The notes under the pieces: model-generated | Databases searched by the model: none | The model's input: only the letters and a program-made list of their open reading frames with translations | What the model was told of the DNA's origin: nothing | Made by a program: the position numbers and the translations under genes | From: Porphyrobacter sp. HT-58-2 | GTDB taxonomy: Bacteria > Pseudomonadota > Alphaproteobacteria > Sphingomonadales > Sphingomonadaceae | Direction: 5' to 3' | NCBI RefSeq assembly: GCF_002952215.1 | Contig: NZ_CP022600.1 | Span: 2,418,001 to 2,482,000, forward strand | DNA: 64,000 bases | Shown: positions 46,204 through 53,889 of the stretch, piece after piece | Layout of the letters: the number at the start of each line of letters is the position of its first letter | Position numbering within the stretch: position 1 is the first letter of the stretch

Positions 46204-46845
46204 TTAGAACCGGCTCTCGGGGATGATGATGGTGTCGCCGGGCTTGAGCATGACATTGGCGCTGGCATCACCCCGTCGGATGAGGTCCGACAGGCGCAGG
46301 CGGTATTCCACCTGCTTGCCGGTTTCGCGGTTGAGCCGGATGAGCTTGGCGCGGTTGCCAGCGGCAAATTCGTTGAGCCCCCCCACCGCGATCATCGCAT
46401 CAAGAGCCGTCATGTTGGCCCGGAACGGGAGCGAGGCCGGCTGCGGCGTCGCGCCGATGATGCGCACCTGCTGGGTGAAGTTGCCTTCGGGCGTGTTGAC
46501 GATCACCGAAACAATCGGCTGCTCGATATACTTGGACAGTTCGCCGGCGATGTAGTCCTGCAACTGGGTCGCGGTCTTGCCCACCGCCGGGATGTCCTGC
46601 ACCAGCGGGATCGTCAGGCGGCCATCAGGACGCACGCGAACCTTGTCGGCGGAAAGTTCAGGGTTGCGCCAGACGTGGATGGTGATCTCGTCAAGCGGGC
46701 CGATGGTGTATTCCTCCGATGGGGCAACGGAGCCATCGCCATAATTGACGGGCGGGAGTTGCGGGCCGCCGCCGCCGCAGCCTGCGAGCAGAACAGCCGC
46801 AAGGCCGAGAGCCGCGAGACGCTTGAGGGGCAGAGGGTACAGCAT
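46204..46845 (-). CDS. Polysaccharide export lipoprotein (Wza-like), XrtA system-associated
   Basis: 213 residues. Lipoprotein signal with LLAGC (LAALGLAAVLLAGCGGG). The Poly_export domain (YTIGPLDEITIHVWRNPELS, VRPDGRLTIPLVQDI) is followed by one SLBB repeat and a final GDTIIIPESRF. This is the short TIGR03027 form, which lacks the membrane-spanning C-terminal helix of Wza. First gene of the ten-gene EPS operon; a strong hairpin lies 30 bases upstream. Confidence 0.93.
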   Translation of the reverse strand: MLYPLPLKRLAALGLAAVLLAGCGGGGPQLPPVNYGDGSVAPSEEYTIGPLDEITIHVWRNPELSADKVRVRPDGRLTIPLVQDIPAVGKTATQLQDYIAGELSKYIEQPIVSVIVNTPEGNFTQQVRIIGATPQPASLPFRANMTALDAMIAVGGLNEFAAGNRAKLIRLNRETGKQVEYRLRLSDLIRRGDASANVMLKPGDTIIIPESRF

Positions 46846-46874
46846 TGGTTATGGATCCTTGGCCAGTTCGTGAC

Positions 46875-46921
46875 GGGCCGCACGTGCAGCACGCAGGAGC
46901 GACCTGCGACACGTGCGGCCC
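46875..46921 (-). promoter_or_regulatory. Large nested hairpin in the leader of the EPS operon
   Basis: Perfect 12-bp arms GGGCCGCACGTG (46875-46886) and CACGTGCGGCCC (46910-46921), with an inner 6-bp stem CGCAGG/CCTGCG at 46892-46908. It starts 30 bases before the ATG of the export gene, so in the mRNA it would fold just upstream of the ribosome site; it lacks a T run on either side. It may be an attenuator, an mRNA-stability element, or an operator since CACGTG is itself palindromic. Confidence 0.6.
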
Positions 46922-46986
46922 GGGTATCGAACCGCTTGTCGCCGGAAATGGTGAACATATTGTTAGTTATACAGCCGCAAATCCGC

Positions 46987-47010
46987 CCCCTTCCCGAAAC
47001 GGGACAGGGG
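46987..47010 (-). terminator. Terminator-like hairpin after the decarboxylase gene
   Basis: On the minus strand CCCC-TG-TCCCG-TTT-CGGGA-AG-GGGG forms an interrupted nine-pair stem 36 bases after the PLP-decarboxylase stop, followed by GCGGATTT. It lacks a strong T run. It separates the decarboxylase/ligase pair from the EPS operon. A possible -10 (TATAAC, plus strand 46966-46972 region) lies just beyond. Confidence 0.4.
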
Positions 47011-47046
47011 TTTGCCGCGGGTTAACAGGGCGCTACGGTCAGCCCG

Positions 47047-48279
47047 TCAGACCAGCAGTTCGGCGGCCGGGCCATGGCCGAGAAAGGCCGAAGGCGAGGC
47101 GCTGGCCCCATAGGCTCCGGCGCAGAAAACCGCGACCAGATCGCCCACCTCGGCGCGCGGCATCATGGCGTTGTCGGCCAGGCGATCGAGCGGGGTGCAA
47201 AGGCAGCCGACGATGTTGACCTCCTCGCTCGGTTCCGCACCGAAACGTGTCGCAATCGCTGAAGGATAGTTGCGCCGAACCACCGTGCCGAAATTCCCCG
47301 AAGCGGCCAGCTGATGATGCAGCCCGCCGTCAGTCACAAGGAATGTCGTCCCGTGGCTTTCCTTGCGGTCGATCACGCGGCAGAGGTAAACCCCCGCTTC
47401 ACCCACCAGATAGCGGCCCAGTTCCATGCACAGTTTGGTATCGGCCAGCGCAGGTGGAAGACGTTCGAGCCGCTCAGCCAGCGCCGCGCCGACCCTCGGC
47501 AGATCGACCGGGGTATCGCCCGGAAAATAGGGAATGCCCAGCCCCCCGCCCATGTTGAGCTTGGGGCAGCCATGGCCGATCGCCTCGGTCAGCTCGGCTG
47601 CGAGGGCAAGGACATTGGCCTGCGCTTCGATGATCGCGTCGGCGCTAAGGGTCTGACTGCCTGTGAAGATATGCAGGCCGCGCCATTCGGCCCCTTCTGC
47701 AATCAAACGTTTGGCAAGCATCGGCACCTTGTCGGCATCGACGCCGAATTGCTTGGCCCCGCCGCCCATCTTCATGCCCGATCCGGTCATCACGAAGCTG
47801 GGATTGACCCGCACCGCGATGCGCGGCGCCGCGCCGATACGCTGGCCGATGGCGAGCGCACGCAATCCCTCGCCCTCGCTCTCGCAATTGAGCGTGACCC
47901 CGGCGGCGATGGCAGCCTCAAGCTCGTCGTCGCGCTTGCCCGGCCCGGCGAAGCTGATCCGTGCAGGGTCGATCCCTGCCGCTTGGCACAGCGCAAGTTC
48001 GCCCCCAGAGGCGATGTCGAACCCGTCGACTTGGCCTGCCATATGAGCGATCACCAGCGGGTGCGGGTTGGCCTTGACCGCATAATTCACCCCGACACGC
48101 TTTGGCAGCGCCGCGCGCAACTCCGCCACGCGGGCATCCAGCAGCGCGCGGGAATAGACGAATACCGGCGTGCGACCTGCCTCGGCCACCAGTTCGCTCG
48201 CGCGCTTGCCGCCGATGGCGAGTTCGCCATTGATAGTCTCGAAGCCGGGGGGATCGGGCCGACGGGCTTCATGCGCCAC
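47047..48279 (-). CDS. Pyridoxal-dependent decarboxylase, XrtA system-associated
   Basis: Fold-type III PLP enzyme (diaminopimelate/ornithine decarboxylase family), 410 residues. The PLP lysine is in GVNYAVKANPHPLV, the glycine loop in LNMGGGLGIPYF, and the second-site cysteine in NIVGCLCTPLDRLADN, with DLVAVFCAGAYGAS at the end. It matches the TIGR03099 type of exosortase-A loci. Substrate unknown; an amino acid bound to the acyl carrier protein is one idea from the neighbouring ligase and ACP genes. It overlaps the ligase stop by 11 bases. Confidence 0.9.
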   Translation of the reverse strand: MAHEARRPDPPGFETINGELAIGGKRASELVAEAGRTPVFVYSRALLDARVAELRAALPKRVGVNYAVKANPHPLVIAHMAGQVDGFDIASGGELALCQAAGIDPARISFAGPGKRDDELEAAIAAGVTLNCESEGEGLRALAIGQRIGAAPRIAVRVNPSFVMTGSGMKMGGGAKQFGVDADKVPMLAKRLIAEGAEWRGLHIFTGSQTLSADAIIEAQANVLALAAELTEAIGHGCPKLNMGGGLGIPYFPGDTPVDLPRVGAALAERLERLPPALADTKLCMELGRYLVGEAGVYLCRVIDRKESHGTTFLVTDGGLHHQLAASGNFGTVVRRNYPSAIATRFGAEPSEEVNIVGCLCTPLDRLADNAMMPRAEVGDLVAVFCAGAYGASASPSAFLGHGPAAELLV

Positions 48280-49819
48280 ATTCCTTGTTGAGTTCCGCCT
48301 GCAAGGCTATGCGGTCGATCTTGCCATTGGGATTGAGCGGCATGGCCTCGCGCCAATGGATATGCTGCGGCTGCATGAAGTTGGGAAGATCGCGCTGAAG
48401 CTGCTTGGCCAGCGCCTCGGCCCCCTCGGGATCGCCGCGCACCACCAGATGCACCGCCTGCCCCAGCCTTGCATGCGGCACCGCCAGCGCCACGGCTTCG
48501 ACCGCAAACCCAGTGGCAAGCGCCGCTTCCTCGATCTCCTGCGGGGAAATCCGGTTGCCCGCGCTCTTGATCATCGCATCGCGCCGTCCGGCAAAATAGA
48601 GCAACCCGTCTGCGTCGCGCTTGACCCGGTCGCCCGAAAACACCGCCATTCCGCCATATTGCGAGGCGGCAGGCGCAGGCTTGAAGCGTTCCGCCGTGCG
48701 CTCTGCGTCCTGCCAATAGCCCTGCGCCACGAGCGGGCCGCAATGGACAAGCTCGCCCTCTTCGCCATCCGCCGCGATGTCGCCTGCGTCGTTCACCACG
48801 AGGATCTCGGCGAAGGGTATCGCCTTGCCCATCGAGGTCGGGTGGCGATCGACCAGCGCCGGATCGAGGAAGGTCGAGCGGAACGCCTCGGTCAGCCCAT
48901 ACATCGGGAACAGCCGCGCATCCGGAAACATCGCCCGAAGGCTGCGCACCAGCTCCACCGTCAGCGCCCCGCCGCTGTTGGTCAGCCGACGGAGAGGCTT
49001 GGCAGCTTCGGCAGGCCACTCGATCTCGGTCAGTTGCACCCACAAGGGCGGCACCGCGGCGAGGGTCGTCACGCCATGCTTGGCGCAGGCCTTGGCGACA
49101 TCCTTGGGGAACAGGAAATCGAGCGGCACCACACACCCGCCTGCATACCATGTGCTCAAAAGCTGGTTTTGCCCGTAATCAAACGACAACGGCAGCACCG
49201 CCAACGTGACGTCATCCCCCGCCAGCCCGAGATAATGCGCCACGCTCACCGCGCCCAGCCACATGTTGGCATGGCTCAGCATCACCCCCTTGGGCTTGCC
49301 GGTCGAGCCGGACGTGTAGAGGATCGCGGCCAGTTCGGAAGGATCAAGGCGCGACGGGCCGAGCGCGCCGAACCGGTCGGCCATCTGCAAGGCCTCGCTC
49401 TCTCCCAACGCGGCGCATCCGGGCGGCAGATCGCCCGGCTCCAGCGAGGCAAGCCGCGAGCCTGTCCCGATCAGCAGCCTTGCGCCGCTATCGGCGAGGA
49501 TATGCGCGACCTGCGCGCGCTTGAGCAGCGGATTGACCGGCACATGCACCAGCCCGGCCCGCGCCGCCGCAAGCGGCAGAAGGCAGGTGAGCTCCCCTTT
49601 CGCCGCCCAGCTTGCGACGCGTGCGCCGGGCTCGGGCAGCATATCGGTCAGCCACATCGCAAGCTGGCCCACACGCTGTCTTAACTGATTGTGGTTAAGG
49701 GTGCTGGCCTTGAGCACCAGCGCCGGTGCCTCGCCGCGTCCCGCCACCCCTGCCAGTTCGGCAAGGTGGTCGAGGGGCCTCGGAGAGGGATCGGGCTGCG
49801 GTGGCATGGTCAGGAGCAT
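48269..49819 (-). CDS. Acyl-CoA ligase (AMP-forming), XrtA system-associated
   Basis: Adenylate-forming enzyme of about 516 residues (TIGR03098 type). The AMP-binding P-loop is ILYTSGSTGKPKGVMLSH, the adenine motif FPMYGLTEAFRS, and later motifs YFAGRRDAMIKSAGNRISP and NPNGKIDRIAL with the catalytic lysine. It probably activates an acid and loads it on the adjacent acyl carrier protein. Two starts are possible, 49819 (MLLTMPPQP) or 49807 (MPPQPDPSP). Either one overlaps the 5' end of the divergent GNAT gene. Confidence 0.92.
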   Translation of the reverse strand: MLLTMPPQPDPSPRPLDHLAELAGVAGRGEAPALVLKASTLNHNQLRQRVGQLAMWLTDMLPEPGARVASWAAKGELTCLLPLAAARAGLVHVPVNPLLKRAQVAHILADSGARLLIGTGSRLASLEPGDLPPGCAALGESEALQMADRFGALGPSRLDPSELAAILYTSGSTGKPKGVMLSHANMWLGAVSVAHYLGLAGDDVTLAVLPLSFDYGQNQLLSTWYAGGCVVPLDFLFPKDVAKACAKHGVTTLAAVPPLWVQLTEIEWPAEAAKPLRRLTNSGGALTVELVRSLRAMFPDARLFPMYGLTEAFRSTFLDPALVDRHPTSMGKAIPFAEILVVNDAGDIAADGEEGELVHCGPLVAQGYWQDAERTAERFKPAPAASQYGGMAVFSGDRVKRDADGLLYFAGRRDAMIKSAGNRISPQEIEEAALATGFAVEAVALAVPHARLGQAVHLVVRGDPEGAEALAKQLQRDLPNFMQPQHIHWREAMPLNPNGKIDRIALQAELNKECGA

Positions 49820-50795
49820 TCTTTCAGTGATCGAAGCGCGGTATCACGATAGCGTTAACGTCTTGCAAGCGCTGTCTGCTTCAGGGACCGCTGCGCCGTT
49901 CGATCGCGCAGAGTGGTACGCGCTGCTTGCCGACACCGGACTCACCCCGCTGATCGCGATTGCCAGCGACGCCGATAAAACGGCCGCCCTCGCTTTAACG
50001 CAGGATGCAGGGCGGATCACGCCCTTGCGCAACTGGTACAGCTTTACCTGGCGCGAGCTTGCTCCGCCGGGCGCGGCCGGCGACCGCTTGCTGCTTGCCA
50101 TTGCCTGTCAACTGAAGCAGCGCGGGTGGCGCGTCACGCTCGAACCCGTGCCAGGCGAGGATGGCTCGGCTGAAAGGCTCGCTCGCGCGTTCCGGGCGGC
50201 AGGCTGGCAGGTGATGGTGGAGCCTTGCGACACCAACCACATCCTGCCGGTCAAGGGCCGCAGCTTTGCCGAATACTGGGAGACCCGCCCCGGCCCCTTG
50301 CGCACCACGCTGAAGCGCAAGGCGAAGAGGGTTGAAGTCGAGGTGCTGACCCATTTCGACGCGGCTGTATGGGCCGATTACGAGGCGATCTATGCCGCAA
50401 GCTGGAAACCGGCCGAGGATCAGCCCGCCATGCTGCGTGCTTTCGCTGAAGCCGAGGGCATGGCGGGACGGCTGCGGCTCGGGGTCGCCCGCGCCGATGG
50501 GCTGGCGGTTGCGGCGCAGTGCTGGACGGTCGAGAACGGCGTGGCCTACATCCACAAGCTGGCCCATCTGGAAAGCCACAAGCCGCTGTCCGCCGGGACG
50601 ACACTCACCGCCGCGCTGTTCCAGCACGTGATCGACATCGACAAGGTTCGCCTGGTCGATTTCGGCACCGGGGACCAGAGCTACAAGGCTGACTGGATGG
50701 ATGAGGTGCGCCCGCGTTTCCGCATCGATTGCCTCGATCCGGCGCACCTTCGCAGCTGGCCCGCGCTCGCCAAGCGGCTGCTCCGGCGCGGGTAA
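49806..50795 (+). CDS. GNAT/FemAB-like acyltransferase, XrtA locus
   Basis: About 329 residues, of the Acetyltransf_6 type, with WETRPGPLRTTLKRKAKRVE (over residues near 160-175), AVAAQCWTVENGVAYIHKLAH and FGTGDQSYKADWM. This C-terminal half has the acetyl-CoA-like fold features shared with FemAB proteins. The ATG at 49806 gives the longest product; a GTG at 49827 is also likely, as AGGAG lies ten bases upstream. It is divergent from and overlapping the ligase start. First of four plus-strand genes. Confidence 0.8.
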   Translation: MVRSILSVIEARYHDSVNVLQALSASGTAAPFDRAEWYALLADTGLTPLIAIASDADKTAALALTQDAGRITPLRNWYSFTWRELAPPGAAGDRLLLAIACQLKQRGWRVTLEPVPGEDGSAERLARAFRAAGWQVMVEPCDTNHILPVKGRSFAEYWETRPGPLRTTLKRKAKRVEVEVLTHFDAAVWADYEAIYAASWKPAEDQPAMLRAFAEAEGMAGRLRLGVARADGLAVAAQCWTVENGVAYIHKLAHLESHKPLSAGTTLTAALFQHVIDIDKVRLVDFGTGDQSYKADWMDEVRPRFRIDCLDPAHLRSWPALAKRLLRRG

Positions 50796-50886
50796 GGGAT
50801 GCTCTGCGCGCCCGGCAATGCTTGCACCCGCGCCCGCGCATGGCTAAGCCCCGCCGCCACAGCCTGGAACAGGGATTTCGGCACAG

Positions 50887-51174
50887 ATGAACACCTCTGC
50901 GAACATCGACAGCGAAGCTGGGCTTGACCGCGAACTCAAGAGCTTGATCGCCGACGTGCTAGGCCTCGATCCGTCGCAGGCCGATGCCTTCGGCCCTGAG
51001 TCGGGACTGTTCGGCCACTTGCCGGAGCTGGATTCGATGGCGGTCGCAGGGCTCCTCACCGAAATGGAAGACCGGCTCGGCATCGTGATCGAGGATGACG
51101 ATGTGACCGGCGAAATGCTGGAAACCTATGGTGGCCTGCTCGCTTTCGCGCAGGCCAAGCTTGCCCACCGCTAG
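50887..51174 (+). CDS. Acyl carrier protein, XrtA system-associated
   Basis: 95-residue carrier with the 4'-phosphopantetheine attachment serine at residue 50 in LPELDSMAVAGLLTEMED, where DSM replaces the usual DSL. An acidic helix II-III region follows (DRLGIVIEDDDVTGEML). It should carry the acyl or aminoacyl group activated by the divergent ligase. GGAACAGGGA lies upstream of the ATG, 91 bases after the GNAT gene. Confidence 0.9.
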   Translation: MNTSANIDSEAGLDRELKSLIADVLGLDPSQADAFGPESGLFGHLPELDSMAVAGLLTEMEDRLGIVIEDDDVTGEMLETYGGLLAFAQAKLAHR

Positions 51175-51218
51175 ACCGCCTTAGCCCGCCTTTTGACCCC
51201 CTCCAGGGGAGAGCTTGC

Positions 51219-51908
51219 GTGATTTTCACGTGGAACAAACCCCCGCTTGATGGCGCCTCGGAGGGCGAGGAACTGCTGCTTGCCTTCGATCGTGGCAGGG
51301 CGGTGCGGATATTGGTGTGCCCTGCGTGGTTCGATGAAGCGAACAAGCTGCGGCGCTTTACGGTCGAGGTGATGCGGCGGCTCGATGCGGCCGGGATCGA
51401 CAGCCTGCTACCCGATCTGCCGGGGTGCAACGAGAGCCTTGCACCGCTGGAAAAACAGACACTTGAAGGCTGGCGTACAGCGATGGAAGCCGCCGCGCAG
51501 GCACTGGGAGCAACCCATGTGCTGGCGATCCGCGCCGGTGCGTTGCTCGCGCCTGCTCACCTTCCCGGCTGGCACTATGCGTCCCAATCCGGCCCGAAAC
51601 TGCTGCGCGGGATGATCCGCGCCCGCACCATCGCTGCGCGCGAAGCCGGAATTTCCGAGACTTCCGAGAGCCTTACGGCGCAAGGTCGCAATTCCGGTCT
51701 GGTCCTGGGCGGCTGGACTATCGGGCCTGCGATGTTCCGCGCACTCGAAGGTGCCGAGGCCCAACCTGCCTCATGTACGTCTGAAATCGGTCAGAGCGCC
51801 ATCGGTGGCCCGGGATTGTGGCTGCGCGCCGAGCCGGACGAGGACGCAGGGCAAGCAGAGCGACTGGCCGCATTGATCGCTGAAAGCATTGGTATTACAG
51901 CGTCATGA
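51219..51908 (+). CDS. Alpha/beta-hydrolase-fold protein, XrtA system hydrolase 2 type, lacking a nucleophile
   Basis: 229 residues. The fold is recognisable (ILVCPAWFDEANKLRRFTVE and LLPDLPGCNESLAPLE), and it corresponds to the exosortase A system-associated hydrolase 2 family (TIGR03101 type). At the nucleophile elbow it reads LAIRAGALLA, with Arg where Ser would be, so ordinary serine hydrolysis is unlikely. It may bind rather than cleave. Start at a GTG (51219); stop overlaps hydrolase 1 by four bases. Confidence 0.75.
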   Translation: MIFTWNKPPLDGASEGEELLLAFDRGRAVRILVCPAWFDEANKLRRFTVEVMRRLDAAGIDSLLPDLPGCNESLAPLEKQTLEGWRTAMEAAAQALGATHVLAIRAGALLAPAHLPGWHYASQSGPKLLRGMIRARTIAAREAGISETSESLTAQGRNSGLVLGGWTIGPAMFRALEGAEAQPASCTSEIGQSAIGGPGLWLRAEPDEDAGQAERLAALIAESIGITAS

Positions 51909-52696
51909 CGCGACTTTCTCACACTTTTGCTTGCGGCAGCCGGACCCTTGTTGGCACGCTTGACACCGCACCGGGCAGCACGGGTCTGCTGATCGTGAGT
52001 GGCGGCAACGAGATCCGCAGCGGCGCTTTTGGCGGGCAGGCCGACATGGCCGCACGGATCGCCGCCGCCGGCTTCCCGGTGTTCCGCTTCGACCGCCGCG
52101 GGATCGGTGACAGCGAGGGCGAAAATCGGGGATTTCGTCATTCAGCCAAAGATATAGCCGCCGCAATTGACGCATTTCGCGCGATGGTGCCGCAGATGGG
52201 CCGAGTCATCGCTTTCGGCAATTGCGATGCCGCTTCGGCTTTGATGCTGGCAGGCGGTGCAGGTTGTGACGGGCTGGTGCTGTCCAATCCCTGGACCATC
52301 GAACACAGCGCGACTGGCGGTGCCGCGCACGACGCCCCGCCCCCCGCAGCGATCCGCGCGCGTTACCTCGAAAAGCTCAAGAATCCACGTGAAGTCATCC
52401 GCTTGCTGAGCGGAGGCGTGAACCTGTCCAAGCTTGCCCAAGGTCTTGTCCAAGCCCTGCGACCGCCCCCGCCGCCCTCCAGTCTTGCAACAGAGATGGC
52501 CGAGGGGCTGGCGGGCTTCAGCGGCCATGTGCGGATCCTGCTCGCCACCGCTGACCGCACAGCACAAGTGTTCGAGGAAGCATGGGACAAGGGTGATCCG
52601 CGCATCTATCGTTGCGAGGGGGCAGGCCACGCCTATGTCGAGCCGGAACATCGCGACTGGCTGACGGCTCAGATCCTTGCGAGCTTACGCGCCTAA
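51905..52696 (+). CDS. Alpha/beta hydrolase, XrtA system hydrolase 1 type (Cys nucleophile)
   Basis: 263 residues. The nucleophile elbow is AFGNCDAASALML, with Cys107 in place of the common serine. The acid region is FRFDRRGIGDSEGENRGF and the His is in GAGHAYVEPEHRDW. It matches the exosortase A system-associated hydrolase 1 family (TIGR03100 type), always found near a hydrolase 2. A thioesterase or acyl-transfer role with the ACP is plausible inference. Its stop interlocks with the RNA methyltransferase stop (CTAA, 52693-52696). Confidence 0.82.
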   Translation: MTRLSHTFACGSRTLVGTLDTAPGSTGLLIVSGGNEIRSGAFGGQADMAARIAAAGFPVFRFDRRGIGDSEGENRGFRHSAKDIAAAIDAFRAMVPQMGRVIAFGNCDAASALMLAGGAGCDGLVLSNPWTIEHSATGGAAHDAPPPAAIRARYLEKLKNPREVIRLLSGGVNLSKLAQGLVQALRPPPPPSSLATEMAEGLAGFSGHVRILLATADRTAQVFEEAWDKGDPRIYRCEGAGHAYVEPEHRDWLTAQILASLRA

Positions 52697-53889
52697 CGCT
52701 CGAAATAGCTAACCAATTCCACATGGGTAGACCAGCGGAACTGGCCGACAGGGCGCAACTTGACAAGCCGGAAACCTGCCTCGGTCAGCATCGCCGCATC
52801 GCGCGCCCAGCTTGACGGGTTGCAGCTGACATAGACCAGCCGTGCAACCGTGCTTTGCGCAATCTCGGCGACTTGCGCGCGGGCTCCGGCGCGGGGGGGA
52901 TCAAGCAGCACGGCGTCGAAGCGGTTCAATTCAGCCGGCTGGAGCGGCGATCGGAACAGATCACGGTGCAGCGCCAACACCTGCCCACCCGACAGCGCTC
53001 CGGCGGTCTTGCAGGCAAGATGCGCCGCGCGCTCGGCCTCGACGGCGAGCACCTTGCGCCCCTCTCTGAGCGCAAAGGCGAAGGTGCCGAGACCCCCGAA
53101 CAGATCGGCGACCACCCGCGCAGAAGCGAGCCAATCGGCGGCATCAACGGCCATCCGGGCTTCGGCATCATGAGTCGCCTGAAGAAAGGCGCCGGGCGGA
53201 AGGCTGACCGGAACCCCGGCGAGCGTCACTGTGACGGGTTCTGGCTCCCACATGGTCTCAGGCCCGTAACCCTGATCAATCGTGAGCCGCGCAAGCCCTT
53301 GTTCGCGCGCGAAATCGAGCGCTGCTTCGGTCGGCCCCAGCCCTTCGAGCGGAAAGTGGGTGAGGTTTGCTTCCACCCCCTGATCGGCCAGCGTCAGATC
53401 AATCCCCACCATCCCCTTGGGGCCATGCGTGGCGACGAACTTGCTCAAGGGCGCGATCAGAGCGGCGAGCGCGGGGTGCAGCACCGGACACTCGGCCAGA
53501 TCGACAACGCGATGCGATCCGCCCTCGCGGTATCCCAGCACCGCGCCCCTGGCTGTGCGAAGGCCATGCAGCCCCGCGCGGCGGCGGGTATGCGGGGGAG
53601 ACAGATGCACGGGAAGCAGTTCGTCAGGCTCCAGCCCCTGCCCCTTCGCCGCGTTGACCACACGGTCGCGCACGAAATCGGCCAGCATCGCATCATCGAC
53701 GTGCTGCAACTGGCACCCGCCGCAGGTGCCGAAGTGGCGGCAGGCAGGCAGGATATGGTGCGGCCCGGGCGTGATTGCCCCGTACCCGTCGACCACATCG
53801 CCCGGCACCGCGCCTGCGACATGGCGACCGGAGGCGGTCACGCCGTCGCCCTTGGCGGCGAGGCGGATGATGGGTTCGGAAGCGGTCAC
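52693..53889 (-). CDS. Class I SAM-dependent RNA methyltransferase (RumA/TrmA-type, m5U)
   Basis: 398 residues starting at a GTG (VTASEPIIRLAAKGDGV) that overlaps the preceding gene as GTGA. It has a [4Fe-4S]-like set CRHFGTCGGCQLQ, with a fourth cysteine in DLAECPVLHP, and the SAM site DLFGGLGTFAFALR. The catalytic cysteine is in YVSCNPSSWARD and LDPPRAGARAQ precedes it. These are hallmarks of 23S rRNA uracil-C5 methyltransferases (RlmD type). The N-terminal TRAM domain seems shortened. Confidence 0.9.
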   Translation of the reverse strand: MTASEPIIRLAAKGDGVTASGRHVAGAVPGDVVDGYGAITPGPHHILPACRHFGTCGGCQLQHVDDAMLADFVRDRVVNAAKGQGLEPDELLPVHLSPPHTRRRAGLHGLRTARGAVLGYREGGSHRVVDLAECPVLHPALAALIAPLSKFVATHGPKGMVGIDLTLADQGVEANLTHFPLEGLGPTEAALDFAREQGLARLTIDQGYGPETMWEPEPVTVTLAGVPVSLPPGAFLQATHDAEARMAVDAADWLASARVVADLFGGLGTFAFALREGRKVLAVEAERAAHLACKTAGALSGGQVLALHRDLFRSPLQPAELNRFDAVLLDPPRAGARAQVAEIAQSTVARLVYVSCNPSSWARDAAMLTEAGFRLVKLRPVGQFRWSTHVELVSYFER

